The position numbers and the translations under genes are program-made. A DNA stretch of 9,427 bases, from assembly GCA_903915315.1 (NCBI GenBank), contig CAIWSO010000454.1, positions 1 to 9,427 of the forward strand. The letters run 5' to 3'. Shown here one piece after another: positions 1-7,541 of this stretch. Position 1 is the stretch's first letter; each line of letters begins with the position of its first letter. Origin of the DNA: an uncultured Spartobacteria bacterium (GTDB lineage: Bacteria > Verrucomicrobiota > Verrucomicrobiia > Chthoniobacterales > Terrimicrobiaceae). The notes under the pieces were generated by a model. That model worked only from the letters and a program-made list of their open reading frames with translations, made no database searches and was not told where the DNA came from.

Positions 1-1141
1 CATTGAATATATCACGGGACTCGGGCTCGATACGGCCGTTGCTGATGATGAAGCGGTCGAGTTTTTCGGGTTTTTGGCGAACACCGAAAAGTCGGAGAAG
101 TCCGGAGCGGGCGGGCGGGGGAATGGCCTCCATTTTCCGCAAGGCGCTCTCGGTGACTAAATAAATAGTGCGGGCATGGCCGTAGTATTCGCGCATGAAG
201 GCTTCCACCTTGCGAAGGATGTTCTTCTGGGGGTATTCGAACGCCTGAGCGACTTTGCCCTGAAGTTGAAGCGTGAGAACCTCGGCTGAGCGGCCATTGA
301 TATATTGCATTTCGGCACGCGTTCTCAGAAGAAAGTCATAGCTTTTCTCGAGATTGCGGCGCTCCGCATCGCGCAGGATTTTTGCCTCAACGAGTTTCGC
401 TGTGGTGGTGATGCCGTATTTAAACTGCGATATCCAGAGAAGGCTCTGGTAGTCGCGCAGGCTGCCGGTGCCGTTCTTCACGTTCGGTTCCTGCATGAAA
501 ACCGTGCGTCCATATTTCACGCGAAGCTCGGCTTGGTTGGCTATCCTCCACGCGATATAGGGTTCGCCTAGGCCCTTTACGCAGGCATCCTGGAAGAGTT
601 CCTTGAACCGGGTGAAAATGTCGCGATCGCCGGTCAGAAACCGAGACTCTAACATCGACGTCTTGGTGACCATGTCTTCGTTCGCCTTGTCGATCGCTTC
701 AGAAATGGTGCGTGTCGCCTGTCCAACCTTGAAACCGATATCCCAGAGGGCCACGATGGTTTGGCGGATGACTTCCTCGACCTCCTTGTCGTTCGCATTT
801 TTGGCCTGGAGAAAAAGGATATCCACATCACTCATGGGAGTGAGTTCACGGCGCCCGTAGCCACCGAAAGCCATGAGGCAAAGGCGCCCAGTAAGGGACT
901 TGCCGACGACTTTACGGACGATGCCGTCAAAGAGTTCGCGGATCAGGATGTCGACCATGTCGGAGCGCTGACGGGCGATTTCTCTGCCTCCACCGCCGGC
1001 GAGGTGCCAAGCTTTTAGGCGATCTTCCTCAGCTTGACGAAAGCCCTTAAAAAGCGCTACCGGATCATCTTGGTTGGTTCGGGCCTTCTTGGATAACTCG
1101 AGAGCCGATTTTTCGAGTGTTTGAGGGCTTGGCGGATTCAT
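1..1141 (-). CDS. glnD: [Protein-PII] uridylyltransferase / uridylyl-removing enzyme GlnD, N-terminal part
   Basis: GlnD adds UMP to the PII signalling protein when nitrogen is scarce and removes it when glutamine is high, so it is the cytoplasmic glutamine sensor of nitrogen control. I translated the minus strand by hand from the ATG at 1139-1141: 380 codons run without a stop to the left edge. Residues 93-107 (GGYGRRELTPMSDVD) are the nucleotidyltransferase signature, a GG pair followed after ten residues by the metal-binding DxD (D105, D107). A second conserved block at 219-231 (PNVKNGTGSLRDY) marks the GlnD family, whose members usually have a K/E-rich, Gly-rich LRD segment here. The HD uridylyl-removing domain and the two ACT domains would lie beyond the window; family length is about 850-930 residues. 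The start overlaps the stop of the upstream OmpA-domain gene (ATGA) and has no Shine-Dalgarno sequence, so translation probably depends on coupling. A bifunctional GlnD is likely, but the removing activity cannot be confirmed here. Confidence 0.93.
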   Translation of the reverse strand, partial: MNPPSPQTLEKSALELSKKARTNQDDPVALFKGFRQAEEDRLKAWHLAGGGGREIARQRSDMVDILIRELFDGIVRKVVGKSLTGRLCLMAFGGYGRRELTPMSDVDILFLQAKNANDKEVEEVIRQTIVALWDIGFKVGQATRTISEAIDKANEDMVTKTSMLESRFLTGDRDIFTRFKELFQDACVKGLGEPYIAWRIANQAELRVKYGRTVFMQEPNVKNGTGSLRDYQSLLWISQFKYGITTTAKLVEAKILRDAERRNLEKSYDFLLRTRAEMQYINGRSAEVLTLQLQGKVAQAFEYPQKNILRKVEAFMREYYGHARTIYLVTESALRKMEAIPPPARSGLLRLFGVRQKPEKLDRFIISNGRIEPESRDIFN

Positions 1142-2124
1142 GGAGAGGAGTCGCGAATCACAATCTCCACACGTCGGTTGATTCGCTGTTCTTCAATGGT
1201 GCCGGTCGCGGGCGCGATGAGGCGGGTTTCGCCTAGGCCGATGGTTTCAATCACCTCCCCTGGAAGCCCCATATTCGCAATAAGCCAGGCTTTGACTGAT
1301 TCCGCGCGGAGTTGACTGAGCTTGAGGTTGTAGTCATCCGTTCCGAACGAGTCTGTATGTCCCTCAATGAGAAAGCGCGCGCGAGGATTTCGTTTCAGAA
1401 GGATGCCGAGTTTTTCCAAGCTGGTCATAGCGCCTGGTTCGAGGACAAAGGCATCGTAGGTGAACAGCAGATCACTCGGCATGAGGATGGGTGCGGTTTC
1501 CGAGGTGAGCGGACCGGTTTGTGCAAGAAGATCGTCCAGATTGCTAAACCCCCGTTCGCCGAGGGGCAGGCCGACCAGAGTTTCGGATGTCGTAGCGGGG
1601 AGCCCCTTAGATGTGGCATCGATTTGCACGGCGGGGATATCCTTGAGCAACTCCTCCGCGAGGGAATCATTGATTTTGGCTGTTTCGCTCTTGGCCGCAT
1701 TCATTGCGCTCTTGGCTGAGGCGGGGGTGACGATGATTCCGGGTTTCTCGTCCAGCAAGGGCTCGTCTAAGCGGGGAGGTGCTCCCGGAGTGAGAACATC
1801 ACCCATCATTTTTTCAAATGACACCTTCTCTTCGGGTATGCGATGAGGATCAGGTTGGGAAGGTTGCAGTTCGGCCGTGGCAACTTTTTCGGGTTTGGGT
1901 TGTTTGACGCGGGGAGTGATATCGACGCGCTCGACTTTGAATGTCGGTTTGACGGTCTTCTCTTCGATTGGGGCTAGGGGGCGTTCGACAGTGACGCCCT
2001 TCGCCCATGTGCGCAAATACCAGTGAGCGATAAGAGATAAAATGAGGGCAGCAATAAGCAGTGGACGCCACGCATCGCGGTGCGAAATAGCCTTATCCTC
2101 AAGAAAACGGCGCTTCCGGTTCAT
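1138..2124 (-). CDS. Inner-membrane-anchored OmpA-domain protein with TonB/TolA-like transmembrane helix
   Basis: A 328-residue protein starting at the ATG at 2122-2124; an upstream in-frame TTG (2164-2166) would add 14 residues with no charged start and is less likely. A basic N-terminus (MNRKRR) precedes one membrane helix at about 21-37, giving an N-in topology without signal cleavage. The helix contains S30-x3-H34, the SxxxH pattern known in TonB and TolA. Residues 45-130 form a linker rich in Pro, Lys and Glu; 130-215 has no recognised fold. The C-terminal OmpA/MotB-like domain (about 217-324) holds G255-H-T-D258, Y265-N, L272-R273-A and N316-R-R. In this family the Asp and the LRA Arg bind diaminopimelate of peptidoglycan. 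The role seen is therefore anchoring the inner membrane to the cell wall, possibly as an energised transducer (inference). It is the first gene of a two-gene unit with glnD. Alternatives are a MotB-like or Pal-like linker; MotB is less likely because the helix lacks the proton-channel Asp. Confidence 0.9.
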   Translation of the reverse strand: MNRKRRFLEDKAISHRDAWRPLLIAALILSLIAHWYLRTWAKGVTVERPLAPIEEKTVKPTFKVERVDITPRVKQPKPEKVATAELQPSQPDPHRIPEEKVSFEKMMGDVLTPGAPPRLDEPLLDEKPGIIVTPASAKSAMNAAKSETAKINDSLAEELLKDIPAVQIDATSKGLPATTSETLVGLPLGERGFSNLDDLLAQTGPLTSETAPILMPSDLLFTYDAFVLEPGAMTSLEKLGILLKRNPRARFLIEGHTDSFGTDDYNLKLSQLRAESVKAWLIANMGLPGEVIETIGLGETRLIAPATGTIEEQRINRRVEIVIRDSSP

Positions 2125-2253
2125 TGCGCTGGAGCCTACACCGCCAAAATTTAAAATTCCACCCAAGAAAAAATTCCCGTAGCGCAGGAAAAGCGCATTG
2201 ACGCAATATTTGATGCCGAAGCGAATTTAAGTTTAGTCTAGGATCTAGCCGCA
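2125..2253. promoter_or_regulatory. Divergent intergenic region between the OmpA-domain gene and uvrA
   Basis: Both flanking genes read outward, so promoters for both must lie here or just inside the genes. On the plus strand TTGACG (2198-2203) is a good -35 match, but the hexamer 17 bp downstream (GCGAAT, 2221-2226) matches the -10 consensus at only three positions. The uvrA start has a weak AGGA (2240-2243) ten bases upstream. On the minus strand no convincing sigma70 pair was found. An AT-rich patch (about 2145-2158) sits just before the OmpA-domain start. I did not recognise a LexA-type operator, so SOS control of uvrA is not supported by what I can see. Confidence 0.35.
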
Positions 2254-5154
2254 ATGGCATCCATGACCTCGAACAAACATTCCCTCATTCGCATCAAGGG
2301 TGCTCGACAGCACAACCTGCGAAATCTGGATGTCGATATCCCGCGCCACCAGTTTGTGGTCATCACTGGTCTGAGTGGCTCAGGCAAGTCCTCACTCGCC
2401 TTCGATACGCTCTTTGCGGAAGGGCAGCGTAAATACATGGAGAGCCTCTCCGCCTACGCGCGTCAATTTTTGGACCAAATGCAAAAACCGGATGTCGATT
2501 ACATCGAGGGTCTCTCGCCGGCGATCGCCATCGAGCAGCGCACATCGAGTGCGAATCCGCGTTCGACCATCGCAACGACGACGGAGATTTTTGATTATCT
2601 GCGTCTTTTGTTCTCATCGACCGGCGTGCCTCACGATCCCAAAACCGGAGAGCGCGTGGCAAGGCAGACCCCACAGGAGATTACGGATGCCATCCTTCGC
2701 TGGCCTGCGGGGACCAAGTTTCTTGTGCTCGCGCCACTCATTTCCGGTCAAGTCGGGGAGTTTCGTGACGTGATCGAGAAGGCCCGCAGAGAGGGGTTTG
2801 TGAGGATTCGTGTGGATGGAGAGGTGATCGAGTTGAGTAGACCGGAGCCGATCCGCCTTGAAAAAAACAAATCCCATTGGATCGAAGCTGTCGTGGATCG
2901 ACTCGTCATCCGAGCGGATCTCGGTCAGCGTCTCACGGATTCCATCGAAACGGCCCTGCGTTTGGGTGGGGGAAAAATGTCCACAACCCGTCAGGATTCG
3001 ACCAGCGAGGCATGGAAAGACGAAAAGTTTTCCACGGATTTTTGCAATCCCGCTACGGGTTTCACCATGGCGCGACTGACGCCGAAGCATTTTTCCTTCA
3101 ACAGTCACCTTGGGGCCTGTCCGGCATGCCACGGGATAGGCACGGAGAATTTCTTCGATCCCGACCTGATCGTGGATGCTGAAAAAAATCTCGCACAAGG
3201 GGCTGTTCGTCCCTGGAAACAGGCGAATCCGCGGATGAAGGCTTATTACGCGTCGCTTCTCGAAGCGTTGGTTACAGACACCCCAGCGCCTTTGGAAAAA
3301 CCCTGGCAGGATTTACCGGAAGGTTTCCGCCGACTTGTTCTTCAGGGATCGGGGGATCGAATCATCCGAATGGCGATTGGCGCGAACAGGACATCATCGA
3401 AACCATTCGAGGGCGTGATTGCCCAGTTGGAGAATCTCTACGAGACCACGAAAAGTGAGTTCACCCGCAAGCGCCTCCGGTCCTACCAAGGACGACGGGT
3501 CTGCCGCGTTTGCCGTGGGGCTAGGCTGAAGCCGGAAATTCTCGCGGTGACACTCCGCACACAGGATGGCCGTGAATTTGGCATTCAAGAAATGTGTGGG
3601 CTCACCATCGCCGAGGCTGCCCGCGCAATGGAGGAGCTTCAGGTCGCTCCGGGTGATGTGGAAATCGTGAAAGATGTCCTCCGTGAGGTTCGACAACGCC
3701 TCCGGTTTCTCAATGAAGTCGGCCTAGGTTACCTTCAACTCAGTCGCGAGAGCGGCACTCTCTCCGGCGGTGAGGCCCAGCGTATCCGGTTGGCCACACA
3801 GATCGGGTCTGGGCTTTCGGGGGTGCTTTACGTGCTCGATGAACCCAGTATCGGTTTGCACCAAAGGGACAATGATAGGCTGATCCAAACCCTCCGTGAC
3901 CTTCGAGACCTAGGAAACTCGGTGATTGTTGTGGAGCATGATGAGGACACCATCCGCGCCGCCGACCATATTTTGGATCTGGGTCCCGGAGCCGGCCCGC
4001 GTGGCGGGGCCTTGGTGGCGCAGGGAACCTTGGCCGAGATTTTGGACAGTCCAGATTCCCTCACGGCGCAATATCTCAATGGCAGCATTCAAATCCCGAT
4101 CCCTCGGCAGCGCGTATCGCCAAGGGTGACTGGTGCCAATGCGGGAGAGATTGGCGACGGATGGCTCCGCGTTGTTGGAGCTACGGAAAACAACCTGAAA
4201 AATATCACCGCATCGTTTCCGGCTGGATGCCTAACCTGTGTCACTGGAATCTCAGGCAGTGGAAAATCCACTCTCGTGAATGACATCCTCCGAATCGCTC
4301 TCGAGCGTGACTTGAATCGTGCCAGATCGCGTCCAGGGGCGCATGTGTCGATTCAGGGTATCGAGCAGTTCGACAAGGTTGTCGTTATTGATCAAAGTCC
4401 GGTCGGACGTACCCCTCGCTCGAATCCGGCTACCTACACTGGTGCGCTCGGCCCGATACGCGATCTTTTCAGCGATCTGCCGTCCTCGCGCGTTCGTGGC
4501 TATGATGCGAGCCGTTTTTCCTTCAACAATAAAGGCGGTCGCTGTGAACACTGCCAAGGGGATGGGTTCATCCGAATCGAAATGCATTTTCTGGCTGACG
4601 TCTATGTCGAGTGCGAGATTTGCCAGGGTAGGCGATACAATCGCGAGACGTTGGAAGTCACCTATAAGGGGAAAAATATCGCAGACGTGCTGGACATGAC
4701 GGTGGATGAAGCCTCTCGATTTTTCCGTAGTGTGCCCGCCTTGGCAGGCAAGTTGGATACGCTTCAGGATGTGGGTTTGGGTTATTTGCGGCTGGGTCAA
4801 TCCGCAACCACCCTCTCGGGCGGAGAGGCCCAGCGGATCAAACTGGCGGCCGAACTTTCTAAGCGCGCGACCGGTCGAACGATCTATCTCCTCGACGAAC
4901 CCACCACCGGACTCCACTTTGCGGATATCCATAAACTTCTCGAAGTCCTCATGAAACTCCGCAACGCTCGGAATACACTCATAGTCATCGAACATAACCT
5001 AGAGGTCATCAAGTGTGCCGACTGGATTATTGATCTCGGCCCCGAGGGAGGATCTGGGGGAGGGGAGATCGTCGCTCAAGGAACCCCTGAGCAGGTCGCG
5101 CAAACTCCCCAAAGCCATACTGGCCACTATCTCAAAAAATATCTCCAACCATGA
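2254..5154 (+). CDS. uvrA: Excinuclease ABC subunit UvrA
   Basis: UvrA is the damage-sensing ATPase of nucleotide excision repair; as a dimer it loads UvrB onto lesions in the cytoplasm. The 966-residue length fits the full-size family (about 940-960). The first ATPase has Walker A G39-S46, the LSGGE signature at 503-507 and Walker B ending D529-E530. The second has Walker A G665-S672, LSGGE at 854-858 and D881-E882. The UvrB-binding region (roughly 130-250) is present, which separates it from the short UvrA2 type. The C-terminal zinc finger is intact (C764, C767, C787, C790, spacing 2-19-2). The first zinc finger keeps C289 and C292, but the expected earlier pair aligns to N265 and T268; C264 lies next to that site. 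A CRVC pair at 417-420 is retained. The start at ATG 2254 is preceded by a weak AGGA; an ATG three codons later is possible. The stop overlaps the next gene by ATGA. Confidence 0.98.
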   Translation: MASMTSNKHSLIRIKGARQHNLRNLDVDIPRHQFVVITGLSGSGKSSLAFDTLFAEGQRKYMESLSAYARQFLDQMQKPDVDYIEGLSPAIAIEQRTSSANPRSTIATTTEIFDYLRLLFSSTGVPHDPKTGERVARQTPQEITDAILRWPAGTKFLVLAPLISGQVGEFRDVIEKARREGFVRIRVDGEVIELSRPEPIRLEKNKSHWIEAVVDRLVIRADLGQRLTDSIETALRLGGGKMSTTRQDSTSEAWKDEKFSTDFCNPATGFTMARLTPKHFSFNSHLGACPACHGIGTENFFDPDLIVDAEKNLAQGAVRPWKQANPRMKAYYASLLEALVTDTPAPLEKPWQDLPEGFRRLVLQGSGDRIIRMAIGANRTSSKPFEGVIAQLENLYETTKSEFTRKRLRSYQGRRVCRVCRGARLKPEILAVTLRTQDGREFGIQEMCGLTIAEAARAMEELQVAPGDVEIVKDVLREVRQRLRFLNEVGLGYLQLSRESGTLSGGEAQRIRLATQIGSGLSGVLYVLDEPSIGLHQRDNDRLIQTLRDLRDLGNSVIVVEHDEDTIRAADHILDLGPGAGPRGGALVAQGTLAEILDSPDSLTAQYLNGSIQIPIPRQRVSPRVTGANAGEIGDGWLRVVGATENNLKNITASFPAGCLTCVTGISGSGKSTLVNDILRIALERDLNRARSRPGAHVSIQGIEQFDKVVVIDQSPVGRTPRSNPATYTGALGPIRDLFSDLPSSRVRGYDASRFSFNNKGGRCEHCQGDGFIRIEMHFLADVYVECEICQGRRYNRETLEVTYKGKNIADVLDMTVDEASRFFRSVPALAGKLDTLQDVGLGYLRLGQSATTLSGGEAQRIKLAAELSKRATGRTIYLLDEPTTGLHFADIHKLLEVLMKLRNARNTLIVIEHNLEVIKCADWIIDLGPEGGSGGGEIVAQGTPEQVAQTPQSHTGHYLKKYLQP

Positions 5155-7532
5155 AGAGTGTGATTTTTTTCTTTCTCACCGGCCTGATGGTTTTATCGGC
5201 CGAGGACCATTTAGAAGCCGCCCGTGGCGCCTTGGACTCCGGATTTCCGAAGGTGGCTCTTTTGAAAATCGAAGCAGCCATACCGATGATTGGAAATGCA
5301 GAGGCAGGCGATCAGTCGAACCTTCTCTACGCTCGCGCGCTCATTGCGGATGGTCAGGCTGAAGCTGCCGTGAAGTTGCTTGGCGAGGTGTCCGCCAATG
5401 CTGGGCTCATGAAGGAATTTTGGCTTGCGCAGGCTTTTGCCGCGAATGGGGCTTTTGCGGAGGCCCTTGAGAAATATACCAACTGCGCGATGGCGGCGGA
5501 TTTTTTGTTTTTCCGAGAGGCGGTATTGGGGCGTGCCTCGATGCTGAGAAATCTGAATCGCCTTGAGGAGGCAGTTACTGTGCTGGCGGATACCGCCTCC
5601 TGGCCATCCTCTCCTGAAAAAAATCAGGCGCTTCTGGATCTTGCGGAGTTGCACATTGTGAAGGGAAACGGAGTCGAGGCCCAAAAGGTGCTCGTTCGCT
5701 TGCCCGTTGAGGATTTAAAGGATCGGACAAAAAAGGACTTTCTATCAGCGGCGGCGATGTGCCTTTTAAACGAAAATGAATCGGCGTTGGAGATCTTGGC
5801 GAACCTCAAGCCAGGGGATGCAAACATGCTCACTTCCAGTGTTATCCTTCAAGCCCAGGCGTTTTCGCGCGTGGGAAGGTCCTCGGAGGCTGAGTCGCTC
5901 CTTGAAGATTTTATCGCAGGTCACTCAGCTATTCCGGGTCTGGAGCGTGTTTTTGTGGCGTTGGATGGGGTTTATGCGGCTGCACCGAATGCCTCATCGA
6001 GCGAGATGAAGCGGTGGTCGGAGGAAAAGGATGCGACTCCCCGTCGCAAATTGGCCACATACTACCTTGCGCGTTTGGAGGCGAGGCAGGGAGCCACGAA
6101 GCAGGCGGCAACTTTGCTGGAAGCCCTGGCTGCCGATCCTGCCTCGAACCCGCTTGCTTCCGAAACGACTCTCGAGTTGGCTGTGCTGCGTGTTCGGCTT
6201 GGACAACCCGCCGAGGCGCTGGCTCTCCTCCCAGAACCGGGAACCTCGCCGTATACCGATTTTATTCGTGGGATCGCGCAGGAGGAGTTGGGAAATCATA
6301 GCCTCGCCGCCTCGGCATTCGTGCTCGCAGCTGCCAATCCCGAAATGGCCGAAGGAGCGCTTTTTAATGCCGCTATTTGCGAGATGAAGGCAGGCAATGT
6401 CCGCAATGTGGCGTTGGCCGAGTTGGAAAAAAAATACCCGTCTAGCGCTAGGATTCCCGCATTTCGTCTTCAGGAAGCCTTCTCTCTGGCAAGGAATGGC
6501 GATCCCAAGGCGACGGAGATTCTTGCCAACTTGGCGAAATCCGCCCCTTCCGATATCGCCGGAAGCGCTGGGTTGGCTCTCGCCGAGTGGGAGTACCAGC
6601 AACTCGACTATCCTGCAGCGGCCTTACAACTCCAGCGCATATCGAGCAAAGGCGAGTCACCTCGTGAGGCGGCTTTGGGTGTTTTTCTGGCGGATTCGGG
6701 GGAACCTGATGCCTCACCGAAGGCGATCGATGCCGCTCGGGCTTTTTTGTCGCGCTTTCCTAATTCCGAGCCGGAGCCTTCCGTGAGAATGAAGCTCGGT
6801 GAATTGCTCTTTCTTAATGGCGATTACGCCTCAGCGCGGGTCGAGTTGGAGTCCCTTGCCAGAAAGTTTCCGGGTTCCGATTTTGAGGTTTCTGCGCTCT
6901 TTTTGGCTGCTCAAGCGGCTTCGCGGATTCCCGACCCCGCGGCCACAGCTGATGCCATGGTTCTTTTTGAGGAAGTTGCGGCGAGGGACGGATCCTTTTC
7001 AAGTCGAGCCAGGCTTGAGCAGGCCGCCATACTCACTTCCCAAGGCAAACCCCTCGAGGCCAATCTGGTGATCGATAAAGTGCTATCCTCTTCACCCGAC
7101 CACGTCATGAAAGCGACGGCGCTGATCGAAAAGGGGAAAAACTTTTACACTCTTGGCTCACAGGATCCCGCGAATTATAAATTGGCTATTGAGGTCTGGA
7201 AGCAGGTCGCAAGCGAGGAGGTTTCGGATCCCGCTTGGCGTAACCAGGCGCTCACCCGAATCGGTACCGCATTCGAAAAAAGCGGTGATGATAATGCTGC
7301 GGTGGCGAGCTATTACGAGGTCTTCAAGCCCACCTCAGCACCGCCTGCCGAGTTCTTTTGGTTTTACAAAGCGGGATTTGCGGCTGGTCGCATTTTTGAG
7401 TTTCAGCAAAAGTGGAGTGAGGCGATCCGGGTGTACGAAATCATGGCCGCCAATGAAGGACCCCGCGCACTCGAGGCGAAAAAGCGTATTCAACAGATTC
7501 GCCTCGAGCACTTCATTTGGGATGGGGAGTGA
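5151..7532 (+). CDS. Exported TPR-repeat protein
   Basis: A 793-residue protein with a short Sec signal peptide: MK, a hydrophobic core (SVIFFFLTGLMVLS) and a likely cleavage after A17 (LSA|ED), so the mature part is expected in the periplasm. Nearly the whole mature chain is helical and shows at least eleven degenerate tetratricopeptide units with the A..G....A...L pattern. Examples are ALIADGQAEAAVKLL, AFAANGAFAEALEKY, ARLEARQGATKQAATLL and LLFLNGDYASARVEL. The unit near residues 560-590 (KFPGSDFEVSALFLAA) resembles the BamD/CpoB style of repeat. There are no catalytic motifs, so a scaffold or adaptor role is likely, with an unknown partner. Its ATG overlaps the uvrA stop (ATGA) and has no Shine-Dalgarno sequence, implying coupling to uvrA translation. 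The function is not recognised; outer-membrane assembly, a Tol-Pal accessory role or wall synthesis scaffolding are all possible. Confidence 0.87.
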   Translation: MKSVIFFFLTGLMVLSAEDHLEAARGALDSGFPKVALLKIEAAIPMIGNAEAGDQSNLLYARALIADGQAEAAVKLLGEVSANAGLMKEFWLAQAFAANGAFAEALEKYTNCAMAADFLFFREAVLGRASMLRNLNRLEEAVTVLADTASWPSSPEKNQALLDLAELHIVKGNGVEAQKVLVRLPVEDLKDRTKKDFLSAAAMCLLNENESALEILANLKPGDANMLTSSVILQAQAFSRVGRSSEAESLLEDFIAGHSAIPGLERVFVALDGVYAAAPNASSSEMKRWSEEKDATPRRKLATYYLARLEARQGATKQAATLLEALAADPASNPLASETTLELAVLRVRLGQPAEALALLPEPGTSPYTDFIRGIAQEELGNHSLAASAFVLAAANPEMAEGALFNAAICEMKAGNVRNVALAELEKKYPSSARIPAFRLQEAFSLARNGDPKATEILANLAKSAPSDIAGSAGLALAEWEYQQLDYPAAALQLQRISSKGESPREAALGVFLADSGEPDASPKAIDAARAFLSRFPNSEPEPSVRMKLGELLFLNGDYASARVELESLARKFPGSDFEVSALFLAAQAASRIPDPAATADAMVLFEEVAARDGSFSSRARLEQAAILTSQGKPLEANLVIDKVLSSSPDHVMKATALIEKGKNFYTLGSQDPANYKLAIEVWKQVASEEVSDPAWRNQALTRIGTAFEKSGDDNAAVASYYEVFKPTSAPPAEFFWFYKAGFAAGRIFEFQQKWSEAIRVYEIMAANEGPRALEAKKRIQQIRLEHFIWDGE

Positions 7533-7541
7533 GCGTTTCCT

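Noticed and set aside
305..1018. Several plus-strand open frames of 85-88 codons
   Set aside because: They lie opposite glnD, whose minus-strand frame gives a clear nucleotidyltransferase signature and reads without a stop; the plus frames have no recognisable motifs.
2236..2246. CTAG-GAT-CTAG as an operator before uvrA
   Set aside because: Each CTAG is itself a palindrome, so the apparent symmetry is trivial and the element is too short to support an operator.
4252..4995. A 247-codon minus-strand open frame inside uvrA
   Set aside because: It runs against the second UvrA ATPase domain and zinc finger. Its translation has no domain pattern and looks like a codon-bias shadow.
2254..5154. Reading the UvrA as the UvrA2 type because of the altered zinc finger
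   Set aside because: UvrA2 proteins lack the UvrB-binding region and are shorter; this one is 966 residues and retains that region.
5994..6602. A 202-codon minus-strand open frame inside the TPR gene
   Set aside because: It is antisense to a repeat-rich coding region; no motifs, signal or ribosome-binding site support it.
7533..7541. A shared bidirectional terminator between the convergent TPR and carboxypeptidase genes
   Set aside because: Only 9 bp separate the stops, and the surrounding bases give no more than a 4-bp stem (TTCC/GGAA) with a long loop.
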